Shown here: in pieces, positions 14,713-26,700 of the stretch
How the letters are laid out: each line of letters begins with the position of its first letter
Numbering within the stretch: position 1 is the stretch's first letter
NCBI RefSeq assembly: GCF_040712315.1
Contig: NC_134015.1
Location: forward strand, 7,777,945 to 7,841,944
From: Castanea sativa
Taxonomy: Eukaryota; Streptophyta; Magnoliopsida; Fagales; Fagaceae
DNA: 64,000 nucleotides
Reading direction: 5' to 3'
Position numbers and translations under genes: made by a program
Notes under the pieces: generated by a model
Database searches by the model: none
What the model was told of the DNA's origin: nothing
Seen by the model: the letters and a program-made list of their open reading frames with translations, nothing else

Positions 14713-15465
14713 TGTGGGGGGCGAAAAGATCCTGATGAGAATGTGGGCCTTTTGGGCCGTGTTAAGGAAGGCCGACCTGCTACTGGGTTTAGAATTTGTT
14801 GGTACTATGGGTCGGCCCATACGCCGAGGGTCCGAGGATCCAGCCGAGGGTGAACTTATCCTCGGACGGACACCGAAGAACTCGGGGTTTCGCAATAAAG
14901 GTTAGGGGATGACACGATTAAGACCAACGGTTAAAAGGGGTAAACCCTAGAATGCCCCAGAAGCACTGGAGTTGAAGAAATGTCAAAGATAAAGGCTGCT
15001 ACCTCCACATTAAAGACCCTGCACCTACCACCCTGGCCGCATTGATGGGGAAGTGACACCTGAACAGTGGAGGAGAAACTTCTGGTTACTATTCAAAGGC
15101 ACTGGGAAAAGAAATATCTAGGTTAAAGGGGAGGTAAAGCAACACGTGTAAAAGGTATTCAAGAGAGTAGTATTTAAGGGGGAATCTAAGACAGAAAGGG
15201 AGGATGCCCCTTTTTGTAACCTAAAAGAAAGAGAAAAAGAAGGAGAGAGAAATTATATAAGAACAGTTCTCGGCTTACGTCTGAGCAGAGTGATTCATAG
15301 CATTCTTTGTTGTTTTTTAGTGTTTATCATATTTAGCTTGCTATTCAATCCTTAAACACTTCTAACCTGGGTTTCAAGCCCACACTCAACAAATTACATT
15401 GTTTAAGGCTCGTTTGGCCTGAGCCCGTAACTGTTCTTGGGGCCAGGTGCAATTGTGCACTTACA
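14713..15465. mobile_element. Solo LTR
   Basis: A 753-bp block begins with TGTGGGGGGCG and ends with GTGCACTTACA, giving TG...CA ends. It is flanked by the perfect 5-bp duplication ACCAT at 14,708-14,712 and 15,466-15,470. Internal sequence is GC-richer, with GCCGAGGGTCCGAGGATC and a GAGAGAAATTATATAAG TATA-like segment at about 15,245-15,260. No retrotransposon coding sequence is attached, so it is the product of recombination between two LTRs. It is unrelated to the LTRs at 42,033-43,297. Confidence 0.88.
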
Positions 15466-15575
15466 ACCATAATCATAATTTTTTTATAAAAAAAAAAAAA
15501 ACCAATATGTACAATTAATCAAAAGTGAAAAAATTTTAAGGTTTTAAGGTAACTAGAGGTTAACCCGTGCTTTGT

Positions 15576-15577
15576 AA

Positions 15578-15622
<45 letters not shown>
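15576..15622. repeat. Poly(T) run
   Basis: More than 40 consecutive Ts follow an AGGA. It could be the A-tail of an inserted retroelement in antisense or simple slippage. No adjacent element body is recognised. Confidence 0.8.
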
Positions 15623-15623
<1 letters not shown>

Positions 15624-15647
15624 TAAACGTGTAAATGGTACTCTTTA

Positions 15648-16583
15648 GAGCATCCACAGCAGTGGAGCTAAATTTTTAGCAAAATAGCTCCACAAAAAGT
15701 TACTTTATTTATTTTACCTATTCACTTTACAAAACATGCTACAGCAGTGGATCTATTTTAGCTTTTAACACAATAAAATAACATAAATATCACAATAAAA
15801 TAATATTTCTACTACAATAAAATAATACATCTCACAAAACAAAAAAACACCACAAACCGATCCACCACCACTGCCAGCCAACCAAGATCAACCGCCCACA
15901 ACCATCCACTGCCAACCAACCACTACACAAATTACAAAGAAACCCACACCAACAAACCCACACAAATTACAGAGAAAAACCACCACACCAACACAACCAC
16001 AGAAAAACCCACGAACAGGTCGGCGGTGAGACAGATTGGGCGAGATGGGTCGGCGGCGTGGGACAGTGACGTGGGCGATGAGAATGAGGATCGGCGGCGA
16101 GGCTCGACGATCCAGACCTTATCGGCGGCGAGGCTCGACGATTCAGCAAGAATCGGCGGCGAAGCTCGACGATTCAGCAAGAATCGTCGAGCTTGAGAGA
16201 GTTGAGACGGCGTCGGCGTGGGTCTCAGCTGATCGGCGTGGGTCTCAGCTGACGTTGAAGACGGCGTCGGCGGCTATGGCGGTGAGCTTCAGAGAGTGAC
16301 CGTGAAGAGAAAGAGAAGGAGAGAGTTCCGGAGTGAATGAAGAGAAAAGAGAGGGTAGAGTGAAATGGGTTCAGCTGATCTATTGTTTTTTAATCCCCTG
16401 TCCGAATAAAATTTTTTTTTTTTTTATAACTTTCAGCTACAGTGCTCATGTATTGATACATGAGCACTGTAGCGCAAAGCTAAAAAAATTTAGCTTTGCC
16501 TCCACTGCTGCAAGAGGGTTTTTGTGGTTTAAGTGGAACTAAAATAGCAATATAGCTATTTAGCTCCACTGCTGTGAATGCTC
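15648..16583. mobile_element. PIF/Harbinger-like non-autonomous element
   Basis: Inverted ends GAGCATCCACAGCAGTGGAG (left) and GAGCATTCACAGCAGTGGAG (right, reverse complement) are flanked by TTA on both sides (15,645-15,647 and 16,584-16,586). This is the target preference of Harbinger transposons. The ends continue into GCTAAAT. The middle (about 15,840-16,330) is much richer in G and C than its surroundings and carries tandem repeats, so it may include captured gene-derived sequence. No transposase is seen. Confidence 0.8.
16090..16252. repeat. 31-bp and 20-bp tandem repeats in the Harbinger-like element
   Basis: Three 31-bp units starting ATCGGCGGCGA lie at 16,090-16,182. Two 20-bp units starting TCGGCGTGGGTCTC lie at 16,213-16,252. 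Short open frames run through this region on both strands, but their composition comes from the repeats and no protein family is recognised. Confidence 0.8.
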
Positions 16584-17142
16584 TTAGACATCTATAATGT
16601 TTTTTCTTTACATAAATTTCATAAGAATATGGTATTATCAAAGAATTGAATTTCTTTGCTTAATAGAAGTTTACATTTGAACCAAATTAGATAATGACCA
16701 AGTCCACGTTCTCTTACTTTAGCAAGTCTACTTTCAATTAAATGTTCTTTTCCCATTTTTATTTACCCAAATTGTTAGTAAACACTTTTAAACATATAAA
16801 CAAATGTATGCTTATGCAATTTATATATAAATCAACAAACAGACATATATGCACATTATTCAAACCTAATATGTATGATGAGTAAATGGTTGAACCATTT
16901 TAGTTCGGTGAAATCCTCCAAAATATTGTTTAATTCAAAACCTTAGTTTTTTTTTTCTATAATTAAGATCTATTTGTCAATTAATTAATGTGAACAAAAG
17001 AAAATCAAGAAGAGAGAGAGTTTTTTTTTTTTTTCAGAATCAAGAAGAGAGAGAGTTAAAAATGAAAAAAAAAAAATAAGAGAGAGATGAAGAGAAAAAA
17101 TGTATTTTAATAAGAAATCCCACTATATTGATCTTTAGAGAG

Positions 17143-17146
<4 letters not shown>

Positions 17147-17185
<39 letters not shown>

Positions 17186-17200
17186 ACACACACACACATA
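17147..17200. repeat. (TA)n and (CA)n microsatellite
   Basis: About 17 TA units are followed by AAACACACACACACACA. It is a simple sequence repeat. Confidence 0.9.
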
Positions 17201-17341
17201 TAGATATATAAAATGCTAAAATAACACCATTTTGGACACCTAGAAAAAGTTTTGAGAACAATTATGTAGGCAAATTAATTAATCCAAAAACCTTAGAAGT
17301 TTTCATTAACATTTTAACATCCATAGTACCATTAAAAAAAA

Positions 17342-17519
17342 AGAAATGTTATATTTATAATATTTTCACAACACTTTTACAACAAATCTTGAGTGGCAAG
17401 TTGTTATTAGTGGGCAAAAAGTAATTTCAATTTTATGTTTAGATTAGAACTAATAATAACCAACCACTTATGATTTGTTGTGAAAGTGTTGTTAAAATAT
17501 TGTGAACGTAGCATTTCTC
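17342..17519. mobile_element. MITE with 47-bp inverted ends, copy 1
   Basis: The left 47 bases (AGAAATGTTATATTTATAAT...) and the reverse complement of the right 47 (AGAAATGCTACGTTCACAAT...) agree closely through AACAACACTTT.ACAACAAATC. TTAAAAAAA occurs on both sides and may be a 9-bp target duplication. The same family recurs at 38,032-38,206. Confidence 0.75.
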
Positions 17520-17952
17520 TTAAAAAAATACTTATAAATATTCATACAGTTTTGCATATATGAACTTAATATTACGTTTTAATTTATCAAAACAAATTTT
17601 ATAGAAATTAAAGGGAAAAGGGAAAAATTTTAACAACCCAATTACAACTTTGAATTCAATCTAAAATATGTAGATGATAGTAAACTATAGTTTCCATTAC
17701 AGTTGATTGTTATTAACCAAAATTTGAATGCCACAGATTATACAAAGAGTTCCAATTTATAAATTTTAGAAGATTACAATAACAATATAGCTTTTTCTTC
17801 TTCTTCTTTCTTTTTTTTGGAAGAATAACCATTGTATGTTAATTAGAATATCTATCAATGTAAATAAATTTCTAAAAGCATAAGTCATATAGGAAGATGA
17901 AATGTGGATGAACCAAGAATAGAAAACAATATATATGCATATAGAGAAAACC

Positions 17953-18150
17953 TTCTGTCCGGAGCTGGTAGAAAATGGCTTGTTTACGCCACCAATCAAG
18001 AGCTGCCACGTCAGAAATTTAACGAGGAAGCAGTACACTTGATAACACAAGATTATAACCCAAACCCATCTAAAATTATCAAAAACGTATTCAGAAGCAG
18101 ACCTGGAGAATACCTTACCAACGCCGAACCAAGCCATCTTCTCCTCTTCT
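17953..18150 (-). pseudogene. Unrecognised gene fragment, left arm of an inverted pair
   Basis: The minus strand has an open frame starting at ATG 18,138 (MAWFGVGKVFSR). It continues through FDNFRWVWVI and LLIGGVNKPFSTSSGQK and then into intron-like sequence. GTAAGG just after MAWFGV and GGTTTTC after GQK could be splice donors. The GC-rich upstream (18,150-18,220) looks like a 5' UTR. I do not recognise the family. The part from 17,953 to 18,075 is repeated in reverse at 18,636-18,761, where the same frame ends in a stop straight after SSGQK. Confidence 0.4.
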
Positions 18151-18635
18151 CTGACCACCAGAGCTCCACCTCGCCGCTGGAGCCGCCGCGGCGTCGTTCT
18201 GAACCGGCGCCGACCCACCCAACCTCAAGGTTTGAGCTGATTTCTATTTATTGTTTGATTAGTTATTTCCCCAAAATTTGTTAGGTTTCGAAGTTTTGAT
18301 GGGTTTGGGTTATTTTTTGGATATCAATCTGTTCATATTGGTGTGGGTTTTGTTGATTTATATGGATTTTTTTTTGGCATTTTCATGGGTTTTTATTTTC
18401 CCAAAGTTTTTTACAGAAATCTTGGATGTGTCCGTAGATTTGTTGTGTGAGTCTGGGTTTGGAGTTACTTTAACAAGAGAAACATTGGTAATGATATTAT
18501 CAATTAATTGAATAGTGGAAAGGTGAGCAGTGGGGTTCGGGAAGATCTTAAAAAACCACATTGCAAGTGAAATTTGTACTGGTGTCATCTCTCTTCAATT
18601 CCAAACTTGCGTTTTACATGGTTTTGAGAAGAAAG

Positions 18636-18761
18636 TTTTAGATGGGTTTGGGTTATAATCCTGTGTTATAGAGTGTAGTACTTCCTTATTAAATGTCTAA
18701 CATGGCAGCTCCTGATTGGTGGCGTAAACAAGCCATTTTCTGTCAGCTCCGGACAGAAGTA
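18636..18761 (+). pseudogene. Unrecognised gene fragment, right arm of an inverted pair
   Basis: About 125 bases are the reverse complement of 17,953-18,075 at roughly 80-85 percent identity, ending with WQLLIGGVNKPFS and SSGQK followed by TAA. The upstream half carries in-frame damage relative to the other copy. It stops about 35 bases before the start of repeat copy A, so it sits at the outer edge of the large palindrome. Confidence 0.5.
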
Positions 18762-18796
18762 ATTCTCTTTCTCGAAACACTATATACTTTCTCGAC

Positions 18797-21700
18797 GACA
18801 AGACAAGGCGAGGTTTTTCTAACTCTTCATCATCTTTATCTCTATCACTCTCAGTAGTCTATCTTTGGCTTTGCTGTGAAAGAGTCTCAACTGAGCTCGA
18901 GCTTGTGCATGAGCTTTGCCGAAGCCTGAAGGTTAGCTCTCTTTTGGATTGCTTCCCTCGATGATGTTATTGGTTGCCATGGCTATGAGTGACCCATCTC
19001 TTCTCTTGTTTAATGTAGTTTCACTCACTGGGTTCATGTTCATGTTCATTACTAGCTAGGTTCATGTTCATTCTTAGGTTTGAATTTGATGAAATATTCA
19101 TTGCTAAATTTCACACGAGTGAGAGGTAAAATTGTAGGGTTCGGTTCAGAGCTGGGGTTTTTGGTGGTGTGGGTTTCAGTTTCACACGAGATGAAATTCA
19201 GTACCTAATACCCAAGCAATGGATTTTAAATTTTCTATTCATTTCTTGTATAATTGATCTTTTACTTATACTCTAAACTTAAAATTTTTTTGTTCAGATG
19301 ATGAAAAATCTAAGACCAGAGTTTCAGTGACTTTTTTTTTTGTTGTAAATATTTTCAAAATATTAAATTTAACTTAAATAGCCCAAAATTTAAGATTTTA
19401 TTGCTTCTTTCAGCTTTATTCTGCAATGTTCTGTTGATCAAATTGGCTGCAACCTAATAATACTAAGTAGGTGACTTTATCAACCCATTTAGTGAGCCAT
19501 TCTTTTTCACATCTTTGCCAAAACTTCTACTTTGCAGAGTGCTTTGATATGCTTATCTAAGCAACATTTTGTGCTAACCTTATATGAATTTTTTTAATAT
19601 GTATTGGTGTGTTGGATTTGATTATATTGGTTGAAACTTGGCTATATGATGTTTCCAAAATGACTTTACTATTTAAATTTTATTTGTTAATTACCCTTAA
19701 TTTATTGTTAAGTTGGTGCTAAATTTTATTAAAAATCATATTTTGAGAGGTACTTTAAAAAAAAAAAAAAAATTATTCCAATCTTCTGTTAAATTTGATC
19801 GAAATAGTAAGCTCATAATTTAATCTCCATTATGATTTCAAATTTAATTTTTCTTGTACCTGTTCAATAGTTATCATCATTGAAAGTGTCAAAGTTTATA
19901 ATTTTAGTAAAAATTTTGTAGTTTGTTATTGTGATTTTCATGTTTAGTTTCGGCAGAAATATAATAAAGATGACTGTGAAAGGCTTATTTCGTTTATTAT
20001 TTTAATTTATGAAAGGATCTAAGAATATATTCCCCTCTCAATAATGGTTTTATACCCCAATTGTTTTAGGGGCTCTATATACTTGAGAGACTCTTTGAAG
20101 TTTAAGTTTCTGAGTATGCTTTCAGTTTTCGATATTACTTTCTGGGGTCTATGTCAAATTTATGTTTCATCCCCCCTCTCTTTTTGTATCATTGCATTAT
20201 TATTATTATTATTATTTTTAGTAATGAGTTTTGTGTGGTCAGTCAAAAAAAGGGAATGTAATTTTTATATATAATTACAGGTTATTTATGGTAGTGTTAT
20301 TGGGATTTGGCCATCTTTATGTAGCTGTTGGGCATGATTTTTATTTAAAAAGATTCTATTGATCGTTGACGGAATGCAGCGGCTAAAGTGAGACTTTGAA
20401 TTAGAATCTCAAATGAATTAATTTGTTGGCTATCTCTGTGCTAAGAAAACACCATACACTGCTGATTTGTTTTTTTCAGATGGTTACTATTAGTTTCATT
20501 ATATATAGGCGTTAATGTTGGCTGGCACATTGACAAAACAATTGACCATAGATGAAATGTGCTATATATAATACTTGAGGGTGGATAGCACAATGACAGA
20601 TATGCCACAAAGTGTTCCTACAAGAAATGTGCAAGCGAATAAAGACCTACTCTTCTAAGTTTATGAAAATTATTTTGAAGGAAAAATGTCCACAAAAACT
20701 TATTTCTTTCAGTAGGTTAATTACTTACTTTCAACAAAAACAATTTTCAACAACTTGCTTTGTTGGGTTAATTACTTTGTTTTTCTAATTGACTTATTTT
20801 ATTTTATTTTATTTTTTATTTTTCTTAAATGGAAAGATTTATATACACAAATGTTCTTTGTTAACTTAAATTTGCTAAAAGTTTCATCCTTTTTTAGTCA
20901 ATTCGTATTCTCTTGATATTATAACTTTCTGCACTATTCTTGATTAAAAAGAAAAAGAAAAAGAAAATCATAATATGCTTCGAGCCATATTATGAATAGA
21001 AAATGAAACATATTCATTTTGAAACTAGTACTATTAATACATATAGAAAGCATCATAATGGGGTATGATGATGTGTTAGATTTGTCTTTAACAACTTATT
21101 TGTAATGGGGTTTGGTTGATTGTTGGAGTCCATCCACTTAGTCAATCTTAGTGTGACAATCACCCACTTCTTTACTTCTTGTTTCTTTGATTAATTGCAT
21201 ATTCCATCCTCATCCTTTGATTATTATTATCATTTCTGAAGATTCAACCTTTAAGTTTTATTTCAAAATCATCAGTATATTTTAAAATGTTTCATTTTTA
21301 GTCCTATGCTTTCCAAATTGTTTCCAAAAAGTTCTTATTGTCATGTGATGAATAAAATTGTTGACATGACAAACAAGATTCATGCCATAACAAAGTGACC
21401 TCATTTCATGAATTGTTTTTGCTAAGCCATCATTTTGGATCCTTTAATTGACAAGAAGGAAAATTTTTAAAACATTTTAGAGTATAAGGAAAGTTTTGAA
21501 ACAGAATTCAAAGGTTGAGGACCAAGTATGCAATTTAACTTCTTCTTCTTCTTCTTCTTCTTCGTTTTTTTTTTTTTTTGCGATATTGTGTTTGTGTAAT
21601 TTGTAGATGGATGGTTATAGGTTAAATTTTCCAATGACTAATAATTGCGATTGGCCTTTGTTGAGTGTGTAATTAAATTTAGTTAAAATCGTCTTTTACC

Positions 21701-23300
21701 TTGGGAAGATATATAACCAGTGAACTACCATTTAGTGGTCTGAATTTTTGAAGTTATTTGAGTACAATTGAAGTCATTAGTACCTTGAGCATCAACATTT
21801 GTCTTTATCATTTCAGGGGCATGGTTGAGCTACAAGAATAAGTGGAAAAGAGGTTAAACAGATGAGCTTTGGAAATATTAGCTGTAACAGCTTTTGGTTC
21901 CTGTCATTATCATATACACGCATAGAGCTGAAAGCATCCATTTTAGACCAAGAGTGTCTCTTAAAGGAATACATAGATCTTCTTCCATGAATTCTCTCTA
22001 TTCACCTACTTCTTTCCTCCTTCCATCACATAGATGGCAGTTCACACCATGTCTTCAAGTACAACCACAAAATTTATATGTTCACCGCCTCTTGCCACTT
22101 TCTCTCTCCTCTGCACTAAAATCAAACTGTCCTTTACGTGCTCATAAGTCATCCATTGGTGCTACAATTCCCCCAAATGAGGGAGCAGTATCTGTAATTA
22201 ACTTCGAAGACTTTGTTGAAAAAGATTGGTCATTTCTTGATTCAGATAATTTGATATCTAGAGAGGAGCTTAACAAAAATATTGATCGCATTATTTCTGC
22301 AGGGGAGATTGAAGAAACTTCTAAAGTGTTGGTTTCAATTGGTTCCGAAGGATTTTTAGATCAGTTGGTTGATTCGTCAAAATGCCAACTCTTGCTTGTT
22401 GTCCACGATTCACTTTTTCTGTTAGCTGGCATCAAAGAAAAATATGACAAGGTTAAATGTTGGCAAGGAGAACTTATATATGTGCCAGAGAAGTGGAGGC
22501 CACTAGATGTTGTGTTCCTTTATTTTCTTCCTGCTTTGTCCTTTAATCTTGACCAGGTTTTTGGAGCTCTTGCAAAACTTTGTTTGCTAGGTAACCTTTT
22601 ATTAGATAGTGTTGTGGGTGTCATTAATGTTAAATTAATAGTTTCATTTTAAAGTAGCATTGGACTCTTTCTATTTATGGGTAAAGGATTTCGCCCAAGA
22701 CATCTAAATATATTCATTGATAGGAAAAATAATTAATGTGGACAAATATTGGATTTTTTCTTTTCATCTGATTACCTGACTCAGTTCAACCTAGTGATTT
22801 TTATTAATTTGGTATGTTAAAAAGGTTTAACCTTGAAATTATAACTGGTTAATAATACAATTTGTTAACTTTTTTTTTGAGAAACACACACACATATATA
22901 GGTTACTTCAGATTGCGCTACTCTAGTGGAAACATCTTTTATAGTACAGATGATGAGATGGTGTGATTGAAACTGTATCAAATCATAATGTTGTGTCTGT
23001 CAAAAAAGGGGGTGTTTTGTGGGGTGGGGGTGGATCCTTAGATTGTGCTCTTGCTTCCTATTATGTTACTACTTGCAATTCTGAGCTTTTTCTGATGCTT
23101 CTACAGGGGCAAGGGTGGTTATTAGCCATCCCCAAGGAAGGGACGTCTTAAAGCAGCAGCAGCAACAAAATCCTGATGTCATAATTTATGATTTGCCCGA
23201 GAAGATGACATTACAGAAGGTGGCAGCTGATCATTCTTTTGATGTGGCTGAATTTGTAGATGAACTTGGTTTTTATCTTGCCGTTTTGAAGTTCTCTGAT
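18797..23300 (+). repeat. Palindrome 1, left arm
   Basis: This arm is the reverse complement of 23,738-28,230 along its full length, including introns and UTR, with scattered substitutions and small indels. Homology begins at GACGACAAGACAAGG just after the unrelated fragment at 18,636-18,761. It ends at the GAT of the FSD codons, before a 437-bp spacer. Confidence 0.92.
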
Positions 23301-23312
23301 GCAAGAAATTAA
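18797..23312 (+). CDS. Methyltransferase-like plastid protein, copy A
   Basis: An uncharacterised plant protein of 269 residues. A leader exon ends at 18,931 (donor GTTAGC). A long intron runs to the acceptor at 21,816. Coding exons are 21,987-22,590 and 23,107-23,312. The first about 60 residues are Ser/Leu-rich with few acids, like a chloroplast transit peptide. The mature part has a Rossmann methyltransferase-like order: VLVSIGSEG (114-122, a weak glycine motif), LDVVFLYFLP (173-182) and ARVVISHP (203-210). The function is not known to me. I chose ATG 21,987 because upstream ATGs in the leader open frames that stop within 6-46 codons. Unlike B and C, copy A lacks two bases near 21,902. Private changes: Tyr165, Leu201, Tyr229. 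It lacks the promoter present in B and C. Confidence 0.75.
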
Positions 23313-23737
23313 GAGCAGATTTTTTTTTTTTTTTTTACCTAAACTAAACTTCATTTGATGTGTTAAGAAAGAGCTTTAATGTGACAATTTGTGCAACTGT
23401 AAGAGCTGAGAAGAAGTTGAGCTGTTTGGCTAAATCTCTTTGCTTGCTTTCTCCTCCCAATCTGTCTTGGGTTTTCAACATACCTTGTCTTCTGTTTTAT
23501 ATAAACAATTGTATCAACCTGCTAGCTTAGTTTCTGCGCATGTACCAACTTCTATACTAGAAGCTTTGTGGTAAACTCCATTCATGTATCATTCAGCTAG
23601 TGGCCTTTGGCGAGGAAGGCATTTGTAACCGAGTTTCGGTCATTTGATTCTGCGACTTGCATTATATTCACTGATGAGAATATTTCTAAAACCGTGTCAA
23701 AGCTCTAGAAAATTATGGTAAAAATTCCACATCTTAC
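23301..23737. other. Centre of palindrome 1
   Basis: A 437-bp single-copy spacer separates arms A and B. It contains the end of the copy A frame, a T-rich run at 23,321-23,337 and AT-rich 3'-UTR-like sequence. Its reverse complement is 62,312-62,742, the centre of palindrome 2, so the centre is part of the larger inverted repeat. Confidence 0.85.
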
Positions 23738-26700
23738 ATCAGAGAACTTCAAAACGGCAAGATAAAAACCAGGTTCATCTACAAATTCAGCCACATCAAA
23801 AGAATGATCAGCTGCCACCTTCTGTAATGTCATCTTCTCGGGCAAATCAGAAATTATGACATCAGGATTTTGTTGCTGCTGCTGCTTTAAGACGTCCCTT
23901 CCTTGGGGATGGCTAATAACCACCCTTGCCCCTGTAGAAGCATCAGAAAAAGCTCAGAATTGCAAGTAGTAACATAATAGGAAGCAAGAGCACAATCTAA
24001 GGATCCACCCCCACCCCACAAAACACCCCCTTTTTTGACAGACACACAACATTATGATTTGATACAGTTTCAATCACACCATCTCATCATCTGTACTATA
24101 AAAGATGTTTCCACTAGAGTAGCGCAATCTGAAGTAACCTATATATGTGTGTGTGTTTCTCAAAAAAAAAAAGTTAACAAATTGTATTATTAACCAGTTA
24201 TAATTTCAAGGTTAAACCTTTTTAACATACCAAATTAATAAAACTTCACTAAGTTGAACTGAGTCAGGTAATCAGATGAAAAGAAAAAATCCAATATTTG
24301 TCCACATTAATTATTTTTCCTATCAATGAATATATTTAGATGTCTTGGGCGAAATCCTTTACCCACAAATAGAAAGAGTCCAATGCTACTTTAAAATGAA
24401 ACTATTAATATAACATTAATGACACCCACAACACTATCTAATAAAAGGTTACCTGGCAAACAAAGTTTTGCAAGAGCTCCAAAAACCTGGTCAAGATTAA
24501 AGGACAAAGCAGGAAGAAAATAGAGGAACACAACATCTAGTGGCCTCCACTTCTCTGGCACATGTATAAGTTCTCCTTGCCAACATTTAACCTTGTCATA
24601 TTTTTCTTTGATGCCAGCTAACAGAAAAAGTGAATCGTGGACGACAAGCAAGAGTTGGAATTTTGACGAATCAACCAACTGATCTAAAAATCCTTCAGAA
24701 CCAATTGAAACCAACACTTTAGAAGTTTCTTCAATCTCCCCTGCAGAAATAATGCGATCAATATTTTTGTTAAGCTCCTCTCTAGATATCACATTATCTG
24801 AATCAAGAAATGACCAATCTTTTTCAACAAAGTCTTCGAAGTTAATTACAGATACTGCTCCCTCATTTGGGGGAATTGTAGCACCAATGGATGACTTATG
24901 AGCACATAAAGGACAGTTTGATTTTAGTGCAGAGGAGAGAGAAAGTGGCAAGAGGCGGTGAACATATAAATTTTGTGGTTGTACTTGAAGACATGGTGTG
25001 AACTGCCATCTATGTGATGGAAGGAGGAAAGAAGTAGGTGAATAGAGAGAATTCATGGAAGAAGATCTATGTATTCCTTTAAGAGACACTCTTGGTCTAA
25101 AATGGATGCTTTCAGCTCTATGCGTGTATATGATAATGACAAAGGAACCAAAAGCTGTTACAGCTAATATTTCCAAAGCTCATCTGTTTAACCTCTTTTC
25201 CACTTATTCTTGTAGCTCAACCATGCCCCTGAAATGATAAAGACAAATGTTGATGCTCAAAGTACTAATGACTTCAATTGTACTCAAATAACTTCAAAAA
25301 TTCAGACCACTAAATGGTAGTTCACTGGTTATATATCTTCCCAAAGTAAAAGACGATTTTAACTAAATTTAATTACACACTCAACAAAGGCCAATCGCAA
25401 TTATTAGTCATTGGAAAATTTAACCTATAACCATCCATCTACAAATTACACAAACACAATATCGCAAAAAAAAAAAAAAAAAAGAAGAAGAAGAAGTTAA
25501 ATTGCATACTTGGTCCTCAACCTTTGAATTCTGTTTCAAAACTTTCCTTATACTCTAAAATGTTTTAAAATTTTTCCTTCTTGTCAATTAAAGGATCCAA
25601 AATGATGGCTTAGCAAAAACAATTCATGAAATGAGGTCACTTTGATATGGCATGAATCTTGTTTGTCACGTCAACAATTTTATTCATCACATGACAATAA
25701 GAACTTTTTGGAAACAATTTGGAAAGCATAGGACTAAAAATGAAACATTTTAAAATATACTGATGATTTTGAAATAAAACTTAAAGGTTGAATCTTTAGA
25801 AATAATATAATAATCAAAGGTTGAGGATGGAATATGCAATTTAATCAAAGAAACAAGAAGTAAAGAAGTGGGTGATTGTCACACTAAGATTGACTAAGTG
25901 GATGGACTCCAACAATCAACCAAACCCCATTACAAATAAGTTGTTAAAGACAAATCTAACACATCATCATACCCCATTATGACGCTTTCTATATGTATTA
26001 ATAGTACTAGTTTCAAAATGAATATGTTTCATTTTCTATTCATAATATGGCTCGAAGCATATTATGATTTTCTTTTTCTTTTTCTTTTTAATCAAGAATA
26101 GTGCAGAAAGTTATAATATCAAGAGAATACAAATTGACTAAAAAAGGATGAAACTTTTAGCAAATTTAAGTTAACAAAGAACATTTGTGTATATAAATCT
26201 TTCCATTTAAGAAAAATAAAAAATAAAATGTCAATTAGAAAAACAAAGTAATTAACCCAACAAAGCAAGTTGTTGAAAATTGTTTTTGTTGAAAGTAAGT
26301 AATTAACCTACTGAAAGAAATAAGTTTTTGTGGACATTTTTCCTTCAAAATAATTTTCATAAACTTAGAAGAGTAGGTCTTTATTCGCTTGCACATTTCT
26401 TGTAGGAACACTTTGTGGCATGTCTGTCATTGTGCTATCCACCCTCAAGTATTATATATAGCACATTTCATCTATGGTCAATTGTTTTGTCAATGTGCCA
26501 GCCAACATTAACGCCTATATATAATGAAACTAATAGTAACCATCTGAAAAAAACAAATCAGCAGTGTATGGTGTTTTCTTAGCACAGAGATAGCCAACAA
26601 ATTAATTCATTTGAGATTCTAATTCAAAGTCTCACTTTAGCCACTGCATTCCGTAAACGATCAATAGAATCTTTTTAAATAAAAATCATGCCCAACAGCT

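Noticed and set aside
15932..16299. Arg- and Ser-rich open frames on both strands
   Set aside because: They follow from GC-rich tandem repeats inside a MITE; no domain is seen.
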